From CAYFMP01 sp964344215 (GTDB taxonomy: Bacteria; Pseudomonadota; Alphaproteobacteria; Rhodospirillales; Casp-alpha2): a stretch of DNA of 52,063 nt. Below the pieces are notes generated by a model. That model did not search any database. It was given only the letters and a program-made list of their open reading frames with translations, and had not been told where the DNA came from. The position numbers were made by a program, and so were the translations under genes. Positions 9,591 through 18,185 of the stretch are shown here, in pieces. The stretch spans positions 1 through 52,063 of the forward strand of contig CAYFMP010000021.1 in NCBI GenBank assembly GCA_964344215.1, given 5' to 3'. Position 1 is the first letter of the stretch. Each line of letters opens with the position of its first letter.

Positions 9591-10331
9591 TCAGGCGCGG
9601 GCGACGCCGAGGCGCCGCACGAATTCATCGACGGCGGTAGCCGCCCCGTCGGGGTCGGACGGGTCCCAGTGCAGGAAGAACCGCCATCCGTTCAGCGAAC
9701 AGATCGGCCTGGCTTCGGGGTAGGCCTCGTCGGTGGCGATATCGCCGTAGCGGTCGTCGAGGACGAAGGCGCGGCCGTCCAGGAACACCGCCAGCACCGT
9801 GTGGTCGCTGTCGTCGACGGTATCCCAGAGCCAGACCAGGCGCAGGCGGTCGGGATGGAAGCCCAAGCGGCGCAGCGAGACGTACTTGGCGATCGCCACG
9901 TCGCCCGCGTGGGCGTCCGAGCCGAAATAGGCGAGCGGCGCCGCCCATCGCTTGACCTTGGCGTAATAGGCGAGCTCGGCCGCGTGCTCGGAATTGTTCA
10001 GGTAGGTGTTGATGCCGGCGATCTGCCCCTTGACGCCGAACGGCCCGAGATTGTCGACCATGTCGATCCACTCGGCGGTGGCTTGAGTGCGGCTGTGATC
10101 CTTGGGCGCCGCCGCCAGATGGCGGAACACCTCGGCCGGATTGCCGATCAGGCGTTGGTGGCTGGCGAACAGGGGCGGCGGCGCGTGCGGGGCGCATTCT
10201 GCCTCTCCGGCTTGCGAGTAGTCGAAATCGGCCGACGGTTCGCCACCGGGTTGGTCGCCGAGGACCGACAAAAGGCCCGATAGATTGACCCGTTTCGAAA
10301 TCTCGCTAATGGTTCTTGCGCTGTACTGCAT
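9591..10331 (-). CDS. LapG-like (BTLCP) protease homologue lacking catalytic Cys
   Basis: A 246-residue protein resembling bacterial transglutaminase-like cysteine proteases such as LapG. The family fold is clear: INTYLNNSEHAAEL, WAAPLAYFG, then GDVAIAKYVSLRRLGF, LRLVWLWD, HTVLAVFLDGRAFVLDDR. In active members the third block reads AGDCEDYAIAKY; here the Cys is absent (DAHAGDVAIAKY, residues 139-149), while the His (about 177) and the acidic LDD are kept. No signal peptide is seen, unlike periplasmic LapG. ATG 10331 is chosen for its AGGGA ribosome site; an upstream ATG at 10367 adds 12 residues. It is probably a pseudoenzyme or a substrate-binding regulator. The family call is moderately sure, the missing Cys clear. 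Confidence 0.6.
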   Translation of the reverse strand: MQYSARTISEISKRVNLSGLLSVLGDQPGGEPSADFDYSQAGEAECAPHAPPPLFASHQRLIGNPAEVFRHLAAAPKDHSRTQATAEWIDMVDNLGPFGVKGQIAGINTYLNNSEHAAELAYYAKVKRWAAPLAYFGSDAHAGDVAIAKYVSLRRLGFHPDRLRLVWLWDTVDDSDHTVLAVFLDGRAFVLDDRYGDIATDEAYPEARPICSLNGWRFFLHWDPSDPDGAATAVDEFVRRLGVARA

Positions 10332-10607
10332 GGGTATTCCCTGGCTAATGATGGAGGCGTGAATCATCCAGCAAGCCCCATGCCAAGACTAAACCGTTAT
10401 CGGCGCTGGTATTTTTGTGCGAAGACCGGGTAGATTCGCCGCTCCCGGCAGGAATTGCCCGGATTACCCGGCACGCGGTGCCGGGTTGGCGGGCGGCGGT
10501 GCGCCGCAAGACTGGCGTCGGCATATCATTGTATGCTAATTTGGCGGGCCCTTGGCGGTGAACCCGGTTGTTGACCTTGAGACCGAACGGAGGAATGGGG
10601 AAGCGAC

Positions 10608-11696
10608 GTGAACGAGACTGAAACGGCGGAAAAGACCGACGCCGCTGCGGCCGAGGAAACCGCCCCGAAAATCCGCAACGCGGACAGAGACGCCCTGCAC
10701 ATCCTGCCGTTGGCGATGCTGCCGTTCGAGACGGCGTCGTTGAGGCGCGCCCGGCTGATCAAGAACGTCCGCTTGCGCAGCATGGTCGAGCTGTTCGCCG
10801 ACGAGAAGACCGGCAGCGGTCAAATGGAGGTCGATCATATTCCGACGCAGTTCAACTGGCCGGTGCGGCCGCCCCACAAGGACCACGTTCTTCTCAAGAA
10901 ACTGGCGCCGCTGCCGAGCTACGACGTCTATAGCCTGCGCATCCTGTTTCGCGAACAGGGCATCCCCATCAACGACGTCGAGGACCTGAAGCTTTCCGGC
11001 GACAAGGTGAAGGAACTGACCAGTTACATGAAGACCTTCACCCATCCGCTGATCGAGCAGATCTACGGCGGCGACGACGTAACCATCCAGACCTTCGACG
11101 ACGTCCTCAAGCTGTTCCGCGATCCCGACATCCAGAAGGTCCGCGAGAAGCTGCAGAAAATGTCGGAAACGTTGATGATCGACATGCAGGACGTGCCGCG
11201 CTTCCTGGAGGACTACGGCGACGTCTTCCTGTCGCTGTCCTATTACCGCCAGTGCATGGACAAGATCGAGCCGGTCCTCGACGAATTCCTGGAAGCCTTG
11301 ACGGAACTCCGCGGCAACTACCAGTTCCAGCAGAACAACCACCTGCTCGAGACCTGCAAGTTGATCGAAGCCACCCTGAACAGCCTGATGGCGGCGATCA
11401 GCGGCCGCTTCGAAACCTTCGACCGCTACACCGGCAACATGTGGCAGAACCTGGACGCGGCGCGCTTCCAGCAGGTCAAGCGCTTCATCGAGAACTACCA
11501 CACGACGATCGGCGGCTGTCTGTGCGCGCTCACCGTCAAGATGAAGGCGTGGTCGCAACGGTTCCCCCATCCGGAAGCCGGCGGCCCCTCGAAGCGGGCC
11601 GAGTTCATCATGTCGGAGATGAAGCAGGGAATCGAGTTGTTGGAGGAAATCGAAGCCAGCGCGCCGAAGGTCGAAACCATAGACTGGGGCGAATGA
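10608..11696 (+). CDS. Conserved-looking helical cytosolic protein of unknown function
   Basis: A 362-residue soluble protein that I do not recognise. An acidic, Ala-rich N-terminus (about 25 residues) is followed by a mixed region, and from about residue 150 to the end the chain is strongly helical, with heptad-like stretches around QKVREKLQKMSETLM and HLLETCKLIEATLNSLM. There is no signal peptide, membrane segment or known catalytic motif. The ribosome site GGGGAAG lies 8 bases upstream. Codon use matches the core genes. Its neighbours are convergent (methyltransferase at 11734) or divergent, so it is a single-gene unit. Confidence 0.75.
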   Translation: MNETETAEKTDAAAAEETAPKIRNADRDALHILPLAMLPFETASLRRARLIKNVRLRSMVELFADEKTGSGQMEVDHIPTQFNWPVRPPHKDHVLLKKLAPLPSYDVYSLRILFREQGIPINDVEDLKLSGDKVKELTSYMKTFTHPLIEQIYGGDDVTIQTFDDVLKLFRDPDIQKVREKLQKMSETLMIDMQDVPRFLEDYGDVFLSLSYYRQCMDKIEPVLDEFLEALTELRGNYQFQQNNHLLETCKLIEATLNSLMAAISGRFETFDRYTGNMWQNLDAARFQQVKRFIENYHTTIGGCLCALTVKMKAWSQRFPHPEAGGPSKRAEFIMSEMKQGIELLEEIEASAPKVETIDWGE

Positions 11697-11733
11697 CCGC
11701 CGCCCTGCGGCCGACCGCCGGACCGATGCGGCC

Positions 11734-12348
11734 TCAGCCCTTGCGGCGAAACAATACCGACAGGTTGTTGGACGGCATCCGCACCGTCTCGGCAAACTGA
11801 AACCCCCGATCCAGTGCCGTTTGCGCGACGTCGTCGAGGTTGCGCACCCCCCATTCCGGGTTGCGACGCCTGAGGTCGTTGTCGAAAGCGGCGTTGCTTT
11901 CGGCCGTATGCTTGCCGCCGACCCGGAACGCCCCGTAGAGATAGAGCAGGCCGCCGGCCGGCAGCACCGCAGCCGAGTTGCGGATCAGCCCGAGACACGA
12001 CGACCACGGCGAGACGTTGATCACGTTGATGGAAACGACGGCGTCGACCGGCTCCAACGGCCAGCTGTCGGCCGCGGCGTCGAGATCGAGGCTTGGCGGC
12101 AACCGAACGCCTTCGGCCTCGGCCCAGGCGGCGATCGAGCGCCGGGCGTCTTCGTCGGGGTCGCTGGTCAGCCAGGTCAGGCCCGGAAACCGGGGCGCGA
12201 AGTATACCGCATGCAGGCCGCAACCGGCGCCGATCTCGAGAACGGTGCCGTGTTCCGGCAGGGCGCCGGCCAGAACCTCGAGGATGGGCGCGCGGTTGCG
12301 CCGGGCCGCCGGGTTGTCGAGCCGGTCGTCGTCGAAGGAAACCGCCAT
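11734..12348 (-). CDS. DUF938-family SAM-dependent methyltransferase
   Basis: A 204-residue class I methyltransferase of the DUF938 group. The opening (DDRLDNPAARRNRAPILEVL) is the family signature. Motif I is VLEIGAGCGLHAVYFA near residues 35-50, an acidic loop LTSDPDED follows, and VDAVVSINVINVSPWS carries the motif IV region. The substrate of this family is not established. ATG 12348 is chosen because the conserved opening begins right after it; an ATG 36 bases upstream would add residues absent from relatives. It is convergent with the gene at 10608. Confidence 0.85.
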   Translation of the reverse strand: MAVSFDDDRLDNPAARRNRAPILEVLAGALPEHGTVLEIGAGCGLHAVYFAPRFPGLTWLTSDPDEDARRSIAAWAEAEGVRLPPSLDLDAAADSWPLEPVDAVVSINVINVSPWSSCLGLIRNSAAVLPAGGLLYLYGAFRVGGKHTAESNAAFDNDLRRRNPEWGVRNLDDVAQTALDRGFQFAETVRMPSNNLSVLFRRKG

Positions 12349-12447
12349 GCCGACACTTAAAGCGACTCGCGGGGACCTGGGCAAGGGCGAAAATCCTTAA
12401 GAAACCTGGGGTTGTCGGCATCCCGGCGGTGTGCTAGAGCCTGCCGC

Positions 12448-12915
12448 ATGATTGGCCGGATTCGCAAGATGATGCTGGGCGGCGCCGAAGTTGGAACCGA
12501 CGACGGTGACGACGACGTGCAGGCCTCGGCGGTCGCCCTCCTGATCGAGACGGCGCTGATGGACGGCGAGTTCGACGCCAGCGAACGCGAGACCATTTCC
12601 AGGCTACTGGCCGAGCGCTTCGGACTGGACGCGGGCGAGGTCGACTCGTTGATCGCGGCCGGCACCGAGGCGGTCGAGCGATCGGCCGAGCTGTTCGGTT
12701 TCACCCGGGTCCTGAAGCGCGACTTCGATCACCGGGACCGGGTTCGAATGCTCGAAATGCTGTGGGAGGTCGCCTATGCCGACGGCCGGCTGCACGATTA
12801 TGAGGCCAACCTGGTGCGACGTATCGCCGGTCTCTTGCATGTTCCCGACCGCGAGAGCGGGGCCGCCCGCAAACGGGTGTTGGAACGACTGGACAACCAA
12901 GCCCGGAGCCCCTAA
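12448..12915 (+). CDS. TerB-like domain protein
   Basis: A 155-residue all-helical protein with the TerB fold: VALLIETALMDGEFDASERE near residues 27-46 and the repeated MLWEVAYADGRLHDYEANLV near 108-127. Both carry the DG(E/R) acidic loops that bind a metal in tellurite-resistance TerB. No other ter genes are nearby, so this is a stand-alone family member, common in alphaproteobacteria and possibly a co-chaperone or metal-sensing protein. ATG 12448 is preferred to an upstream in-frame ATG at 12412 because the latter adds a Cys/Arg-rich stretch. It precedes fdxA by 54 bases. Confidence 0.8.
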   Translation: MIGRIRKMMLGGAEVGTDDGDDDVQASAVALLIETALMDGEFDASERETISRLLAERFGLDAGEVDSLIAAGTEAVERSAELFGFTRVLKRDFDHRDRVRMLEMLWEVAYADGRLHDYEANLVRRIAGLLHVPDRESGAARKRVLERLDNQARSP

Positions 12916-12969
12916 ACCGTTGGCGGCGGAGCCTACTGTTGGGACGAGGCCCAATTACCGGAGAAACCC

Positions 12970-13305
12970 ATGACCTACATCGTCACCGAAAATTGCATCA
13001 AGTGTAAGTTCCAGGATTGTGTCGAGGTCTGCCCCGTCGACTGTTTCTACGAAGGGGAAAACATGCTCGTTATTCACCCCGACGAATGCATCGATTGCGG
13101 CGTGTGCGAGCCCGAATGCCCGGCCGAGGCGATCGTTCCCGACACCGAGCCCGATATCGAGCAATGGCTCGAGATCAACACCAAATATGCCGCCGAATGG
13201 CCCAACATCACCCGCAAGGGCGAAGAGCCGGCCGACGCCGAGGAGTGGAAGGACAAGCCCGGAAAACTGGAACTCCTGAGCCCTAATCCGGGGGCCGGAA
13301 ACTAG
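12970..13305 (+). CDS. fdxA: Seven-iron ferredoxin FdxA
   Basis: A 111-residue ferredoxin with one 3Fe-4S and one 4Fe-4S cluster. The N-terminal pattern ENCIKCKFQDCVEVCPVDCF and the second, CIDCGVCEPECPAEAI, supply the ligands; the family's C-terminal extension (residues 60-111) is complete. It transfers electrons in the cytoplasm. A GGAG ribosome site precedes the ATG by 7 bases. The adjacency with a CarD regulator downstream is a recurrent alphaproteobacterial arrangement. The partner enzymes are not in this window. Confidence 0.95.
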   Translation: MTYIVTENCIKCKFQDCVEVCPVDCFYEGENMLVIHPDECIDCGVCEPECPAEAIVPDTEPDIEQWLEINTKYAAEWPNITRKGEEPADAEEWKDKPGKLELLSPNPGAGN

Positions 13306-13371
13306 AGGATTGACCACATCGCGGCCGAGCCCGGGCGGCGGTCCGGGAAAGCCGGTGGGCGAACCGAGACA

Positions 13372-13394
13372 GGGCTGTTTTTGCCCGGTTTTTT
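13372..13394 (+). terminator. Weak hairpin with T-run after fdxA
   Basis: GGGC (13372-13375) and GCCC (13383-13386) form a short stem around a T-rich loop, followed by GG and six Ts. The stem is short, so termination is plausible but not certain. Confidence 0.4.
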
Positions 13395-13586
13395 ATGATA
13401 TTCTACGCCGCGTATTGGGTGCAGGAGTTGGTGACGCCCGGATTAGGGCCGCAACCCGAAATGTCTGAAAAGGAGCTTAGCCGCTGAGCCTCCGGGCCGG
13501 CGGCAAAAGTGCGATTCAGGCCGCTTTCGTTCGCAATCCGGCATACCGGCGCCCGGACCGGAGAGACAACTGGAGAAAGCCAAACC

Positions 13587-14084
13587 ATGGCGAAACAACA
13601 CGCGTTCAATCCTGGGGATTTCGTCGTCTATCCGACCCATGGCGTCGGCAAGGTCGTCGCCATCGAGACCCAGGAGATCGCCGGACATCGACTGAAGCTG
13701 TTCGTGATTTCCTTCGACCGCGACCGCATGACGCTTCGGGTTCCCGTCACCAAGGCCGAAACCTCGGGCCTGCGCAAATTGAGCACCCGCAAGATCATGG
13801 ACAACGCCATGACGACGTTGAAGGGCCGGGCCCGGGTCAAGCGCACCATGTGGAGCCGCCGCGCCCAGGAATACGAGGCCAAGATCAACTCGGGCGACCC
13901 CATCGCCATCGCCGAAGTCGTGCGCGACCTGTTCCGTAACGTCGGCCAGCCCGACCAGTCGTTCTCCGAACGCCAGATCTACGAGGCCGCCCGCGACCGC
14001 CTGGCCTGTGAACTGGCGGCCGTCGAAAAGATCGATGTCGAGGCGGCGACGGAGAAGCTGGAAGACCTGCTGAAGGCGGCCTGA
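13587..14084 (+). CDS. CarD-family transcription regulator
   Basis: A 165-residue protein of the CarD/CdnL/TRCF-RID family. It starts MAKQHAFNPGDFVVYPTHGV, the RNA-polymerase-interacting Tudor-like fold, continues with the VVAIETQEIAG strand, and ends in a helical DNA-contacting region (TMWSRRAQEYEAKINSGD). CdnL-type members bind the polymerase beta subunit and stabilise open complexes, notably at rRNA and housekeeping promoters. ATG 13587 sits 11 bases after GGAG; an open frame extends 26 codons upstream without protein-like content. It is convergent with the M48 protease gene, with only 15 bases between their stops. Confidence 0.92.
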   Translation: MAKQHAFNPGDFVVYPTHGVGKVVAIETQEIAGHRLKLFVISFDRDRMTLRVPVTKAETSGLRKLSTRKIMDNAMTTLKGRARVKRTMWSRRAQEYEAKINSGDPIAIAEVVRDLFRNVGQPDQSFSERQIYEAARDRLACELAAVEKIDVEAATEKLEDLLKAA

Positions 14085-14099
14085 TCCCGCCGCCGATCC

Positions 14100-15590
14100 C
14101 TATTCGGTAACGATCTTGACCCGGAGGCCCGGCTCCAGCCGGACACCGGGCCGGGTGCCGTTGAGGACGTCGAACCATTCGCGCTTGTAGCGCGCGAACG
14201 GCATGCGATCGGCCAGCGACACCCGGGTGTCGTCGTCGCCGACCGTCGCCACGCTTAAGCGCAGCGGCCGGATGGCGGCGGCCTCCGTCGCGCTCAAGCG
14301 GTGTAAGCTGTAGGTGGTGCGTCGAAGTTCCTCACCGAGCCGCGCCGTCGTGCGCGGTCGCGTGACGAAGGCGAATCTGAAGATTCGTTCCGGCGTGTCG
14401 CGAATGACCAGCAGACGGATATCGCGTGGACCGTCGCGGGCGTCGGCGCGGGCGGTGGCGGTGACCGCTTCCATGCCGTTGACGTCGATGCGCTCGACGT
14501 TCTGGAGCGCGAAGTTGCGGCCCCAGACGTCGATAAGGTAGGCCGACAGCGAACGCACCCGGCGGGCGGTCTTGGGTCCGGCCGTATCGAAAACGATGCG
14601 CGCCTTGTCGGGGCCGTGCGCGGTGACTCGGCTCGGTGAATTGAGTAGAACGAAGCCGGGCGGCACCCGGAACCGGATCATCAGGTCCGGGTGCAGGAAA
14701 TCCCGGCCCTTGCGGACGCCTTGACGGATGTCGTCGCCGAACACCATGCCGTCGATGGTTTCCAGAAAATCGTCGCGGCCGACCCGCGGGTTCGGCACCG
14801 GCTGGGCGTCGGCCAGTCCGATCGCCTGTTCGATGCGCTCGACGGTGCGCGGGTGGGTCGACATGATGGAGTGGCGGACGCCCTGTTCGCCGCGCAGCCG
14901 CGCCTCGAGCTCGGCATGCGCCCCCATCTTGCGGAAGAAATCGACGGTGACGCGGGGGTCGTAGCCGGCCCGCGCCATGTAGCGCACGCCCAGCATGTCG
15001 GCCTCCAGTTCCTGTTCGCGGGAATAGCCCTGCAAGGCGGCCTGAGCGCCCAGCGAGACGACCTGACCGACACCCGACGGCACGCCGGCGGCGCTCCCCA
15101 ATACGCCGAGAACGGTCAGCCCGAGCTGCGTCGCCATCGCCGTGCTGTGGCGCTGCGCCGTGTGCCGCGCCGTGATGTGGCCGATCTCGTGGGCCAGGAC
15201 GCCGGCCATCTCGGCCTCGTTGTCGGCCAGCGCCAGCAACCCGCGGGTGACGTAGACATAGCCGCCGGGCAGCGCGAAGGCGTTGACCTCGTCGTCGTTG
15301 AGGACGGTGAAGCGGAACGGCGCGCCGGGCTTCTCCGATACCCTGGACAGCCTCTTGCCGACGTGGCGGACGTAGCTGCGCAGCTTCAAGGGCCCGTATT
15401 CGCCGCCGAACTCCTCGATGATCTTCGGATGTTCCTCGGCCCCGACCCGGACCTCCTCCTCTTCCGACATGAAGGCGGTGAAGCTTTGTCCGCCGGTCGC
15501 GGGATTGGTCGTGCAGGCGGCCAGCGCCAGCAGCGCGGGCAGGCCGGCGAAGACGGCGAATCGGCGAATCGGTGAACGACTCCTCGGCAT
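14100..15590 (-). CDS. M48-family metalloprotease, probable lipoprotein (BepA-like)
   Basis: A 496-residue zinc protease of the M48 family. The N-terminus carries a lipoprotein signal with lipobox LALAAC, so the mature protein should be membrane-anchored in the periplasm. The zinc site HEIGH is in GVLAHEIGHITARHTAQRHS near residues 132-150, and the third ligand Glu is likely in EQELEADMLGVRYMARAGY. The C-terminal half (about 250 residues) includes segments such as MIRFRVPPGFVLLNSPSR, typical of alphaproteobacterial members with a trailing accessory region. The role is outer-membrane protein quality control by analogy with BepA. ATG 15590 gives a compact signal peptide; a frame extension to 15641 exists. 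Confidence 0.88.
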   Translation of the reverse strand: MPRSRSPIRRFAVFAGLPALLALAACTTNPATGGQSFTAFMSEEEEVRVGAEEHPKIIEEFGGEYGPLKLRSYVRHVGKRLSRVSEKPGAPFRFTVLNDDEVNAFALPGGYVYVTRGLLALADNEAEMAGVLAHEIGHITARHTAQRHSTAMATQLGLTVLGVLGSAAGVPSGVGQVVSLGAQAALQGYSREQELEADMLGVRYMARAGYDPRVTVDFFRKMGAHAELEARLRGEQGVRHSIMSTHPRTVERIEQAIGLADAQPVPNPRVGRDDFLETIDGMVFGDDIRQGVRKGRDFLHPDLMIRFRVPPGFVLLNSPSRVTAHGPDKARIVFDTAGPKTARRVRSLSAYLIDVWGRNFALQNVERIDVNGMEAVTATARADARDGPRDIRLLVIRDTPERIFRFAFVTRPRTTARLGEELRRTTYSLHRLSATEAAAIRPLRLSVATVGDDDTRVSLADRMPFARYKREWFDVLNGTRPGVRLEPGLRVKIVTE

Positions 15591-15637
15591 CGGCGAATTA
15601 TGGGACGCCGCCGTCGCACCGGCAAGCGTCCGCCCGA

Positions 15638-16465
15638 TCACCTTTTGACGACCTCGATCTGCTCCGGATGGCTGAGTTCGATCATCGGTCCGTTGCGCCG
15701 TTTCAGCCAGCCGCGGACCCGGACCTTGCGGCCTTCGAAGGAGAGTGGATCGAGACCGGCCTCGGCGAACAGCTTGAGCGCCGGCTTGGCCGCCGAAACC
15801 GTGAAGTCGGTGCGCCAGTCGGCCCCGAAGTTCAGATAAACCCGGCCCTTGACCTTGGCGGCGTCGAGCACGCGGCCTTCGACCACCTGGAAGGTGCCGA
15901 TGTCGCGGTCCAGGTCCTCAGGCTCGCGCACGGTGTAGAATAGGTGCCCCCAGATGCCGACGGCGGCCGACCGGGCCCGGCGTTCGCGCTCCAGCATGGC
16001 GTCGACGGCGGCCCGGTTGTCGGCGAACGTATAGACGCGGGCCATGCCGAGCCCGAGCATCTCGCCCTGCACCCAGCGCCCGTCGTCGGTCCCCAGGTGG
16101 GCCAGCAGGCGGCCGTGCCGGTCCAGGCGCGTGCCGCCGAAGTAGAGCGTCACCGCGCGTCCCTCGACCAACCCCTGCAACGCCCGTTTCGAGCGTTCGG
16201 CCAGGGGCCAGGTCGGAAACCCCTTGCGCCCCAATGGCAGCTTCGGCGCCTGTAGGCCGACCAGGCGGACCTGGGAAGCGCCGTCGACCGGCTCGGCCAA
16301 GACCACGGTATCGCCGTCGATGACGGCGGCGACGGCGGCGCGGGCACCCGGGCTCAGGGAATCGGGAACCCCGGCCGGTGCCGCCGGTGCCGCCGCGAGG
16401 ACGACGAGGACGACGACAGCGGCGCCGGCGACGGCCCGCCGCCGCCGGCAGGCGCCGGCGGTCAC
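15638..16465 (-). CDS. SNase-like (thermonuclease-fold) secreted protein
   Basis: A 275-residue exported protein. A signal peptide with a long Ala/Val core (AVAGAAVVVLVVLAAAPAAPA) is followed by a staphylococcal-nuclease domain: VIDGDTVVLAEPVDGASQVR LVGLQAP, then LYFGGTRLDRHGRLLAHLGT and WVQGEMLGLGMARVYTFADN. The catalytic Asp/Arg/Glu of the fold appear largely kept (DGDT, R in SQVRLVG), so activity is possible. A C-terminal region with VEGRVLDAAKVKGRVYLNFG looks like a second, OB-like domain. The start is GTG at 16465, which overlaps the gluQ stop by four bases (coupled translation); a longer frame upstream is a shadow of gluQ. Confidence 0.82.
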   Translation of the reverse strand: MTAGACRRRRAVAGAAVVVLVVLAAAPAAPAGVPDSLSPGARAAVAAVIDGDTVVLAEPVDGASQVRLVGLQAPKLPLGRKGFPTWPLAERSKRALQGLVEGRAVTLYFGGTRLDRHGRLLAHLGTDDGRWVQGEMLGLGMARVYTFADNRAAVDAMLERERRARSAAVGIWGHLFYTVREPEDLDRDIGTFQVVEGRVLDAAKVKGRVYLNFGADWRTDFTVSAAKPALKLFAEAGLDPLSFEGRKVRVRGWLKRRNGPMIELSHPEQIEVVKR

Positions 16466-17334
16466 GGCGCGCCTTCCCAGCCGGTCAACTCGCGGACCTC
16501 GGCCGGCGTCCTGCCGGCGGCGCGCAGGCCGCCGATGGTCAGGTCCCCATCGCGCTTGGCGAAACGTTTGCCGTCGGCGTTGGTCAGCAGCCTGTGGTGC
16601 CGGTAATCGGGACGCTTGAGGCCGAGAAGCGCCTGCAACAGGCAATGCACGTCGGTGGCGGCGAACAGGTCGGCGCCGCGGGTCACCGTCGTCACGCCCT
16701 GCAGGTGGTCGTCGACGGTGACGGCCAGGTGGTAGCTGGTCGGCGTATCCTTGCGCGCCAGCACGACATCTCCGAACGCCGCCGGTTCGGCGTCGACGAT
16801 GCCGACATCGAGGTCGCGCCACTGCAGGCGGCCGGCCGCTTCAGCCGCCTTCGCCATATCGAGCCTCAACGCGAACGGCGTTCCGGCCTCGATCCGGGCC
16901 GAGCGCTCGGCGGCGTTCAGGCGCCGGCAGGTGCCGGGATAGACCGGTCCGCCGTCGGGACCGCCGGGGCCGGTGGGCGTCTGGTGCGGGGCGTGGCCGG
17001 CGGCGTCGATCTCGGCGGCGATGTCCTGGCGTGTGCAGAAGCAGGGATAGAGCAGGTCCAGGCCGTCGAGTTCGTCGAGCGCCCGGCGGTAGTCGTCGAT
17101 GTGCCGCGATTGCCGGCGCACCGGCTCGGGCCACTCGAGCCCGAGCCAGGCGAGGTCGTCGAAAATGGCGTTCTCGAACTCGGCGCGGCAGCGCCCGGTG
17201 TCGATGTCCTCGATGCGGACAAGGAAAGTGCCGCCGCCCGCGCGGGCCTCGGCATCGGCGAACAGGGCCGAGAAGGCGTGACCGAGATGCAGGAGGCCGG
17301 TCGGGCTGGGGGCGAAACGGGTGACGGTGGTCAT
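16462..17334 (-). CDS. gluQ: Glutamyl-Q tRNA(Asp) synthetase
   Basis: A 290-residue truncated glutamyl-tRNA synthetase paralogue that attaches glutamate to queuosine in tRNA-Asp. The class I HIGH motif is in RFAPSPTGLLHLGHAFSAL near residues 6-24, and the KMSKS-equivalent is KRFAKRD. The zinc site typical of the family is present (CFCTRQDI ... YPGTCR). It lacks the anticodon-binding domain of full GltX, as expected. ATG 17334 gives the canonical start MTTVTRFAPSPTG. The downstream SNase-like gene overlaps it by four bases. Confidence 0.93.
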   Translation of the reverse strand: MTTVTRFAPSPTGLLHLGHAFSALFADAEARAGGGTFLVRIEDIDTGRCRAEFENAIFDDLAWLGLEWPEPVRRQSRHIDDYRRALDELDGLDLLYPCFCTRQDIAAEIDAAGHAPHQTPTGPGGPDGGPVYPGTCRRLNAAERSARIEAGTPFALRLDMAKAAEAAGRLQWRDLDVGIVDAEPAAFGDVVLARKDTPTSYHLAVTVDDHLQGVTTVTRGADLFAATDVHCLLQALLGLKRPDYRHHRLLTNADGKRFAKRDGDLTIGGLRAAGRTPAEVRELTGWEGAP

Positions 17335-17422
17335 CGGTTGAAATAGGTTTCCAAAGACGGGGTGACAATAGCACGGTTTTTCGGTTACGACTGAGGATGA
17401 GCGAACAACAGCGCGAGCAACC

Positions 17423-18100
17423 ATGTCCTCTCTTCCCAGGCTCAACGGCCCCGTCCTCGAGCCGGCCTCCAACGGTCCGCCCAAACAGCTCATCATCCTG
17501 TGCCACGGCGTCGGCTCCAACGGCGACGACCTGATCGGCCTGGCGCCGTATTTCCAGAAGGTCCTTCCCGACGCCCAGTTCGTCTCGCCGAATGCGCCGT
17601 TCCCGTTCGATATGGCGCCGTTCGGGTTCCAGTGGTTCTCTTTGCAGGATATGAGCGAGGACGCGCGGCTCGACGGCACCCGCCACGCCGCGCCCATCCT
17701 CGATGCCTTCATCGATCAGCAGATGGCCGAGCACGGTCTCGATGACAGCAAGGTCGCCCTGATCGGGTTCTCGCAGGGCACCATGGTATCGCTGCACGTC
17801 GGCCTGCGCCGCCGGCCCTCGGTGGCCGCCGTCGTCGGCTATTCCGGCATGCTGGTCGGGCCCGAGCTGCTGGCCGAGGAGATCGCCTCCAAACCGCCGG
17901 TCCTCTTGGTCCACGGCGAGGCCGACGACGTCGTCCCGGCCGCCGCCCTGCCGGCCGCGGTCGGCGCGCTCGAAACCCAGGGCGTGCCGGTCCGCCACGA
18001 GATGCGGCCGGGCCTCGGCCACGGCCTCGACGATCGCGGCATTCTGCTGGGCATGGAATTCCTGGCCGAAACGTTCGGCGTGCCGCTGCCGACGGCTTGA
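17423..18100 (+). CDS. Phospholipase/carboxylesterase-family alpha/beta hydrolase
   Basis: A 225-residue cytosolic hydrolase of the carboxylesterase/acyl-protein thioesterase group. The oxyanion region is LCHGVGSNGDDLIGLAPYF near residues 29-47. The nucleophile Ser is in GFSQGTM (near residue 117), the Asp is in VHGEADDVVP and the His is in PGLGHGLDDRG, so the catalytic triad is complete. Substrates are probably short-chain esters or acyl groups. It is divergent from gluQ with 88 bases between the starts. A hydrolase role is certain, the physiological substrate is not. Confidence 0.9.
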   Translation: MSSLPRLNGPVLEPASNGPPKQLIILCHGVGSNGDDLIGLAPYFQKVLPDAQFVSPNAPFPFDMAPFGFQWFSLQDMSEDARLDGTRHAAPILDAFIDQQMAEHGLDDSKVALIGFSQGTMVSLHVGLRRRPSVAAVVGYSGMLVGPELLAEEIASKPPVLLVHGEADDVVPAAALPAAVGALETQGVPVRHEMRPGLGHGLDDRGILLGMEFLAETFGVPLPTA

Positions 18101-18185
18101 GGCACGGGCCGTCCTCCCCAAACCGTCATTTGTCTTGGAATCGCGATATCGTGTATGCTCCTCGCCAACCTGACGGGAGATGATG

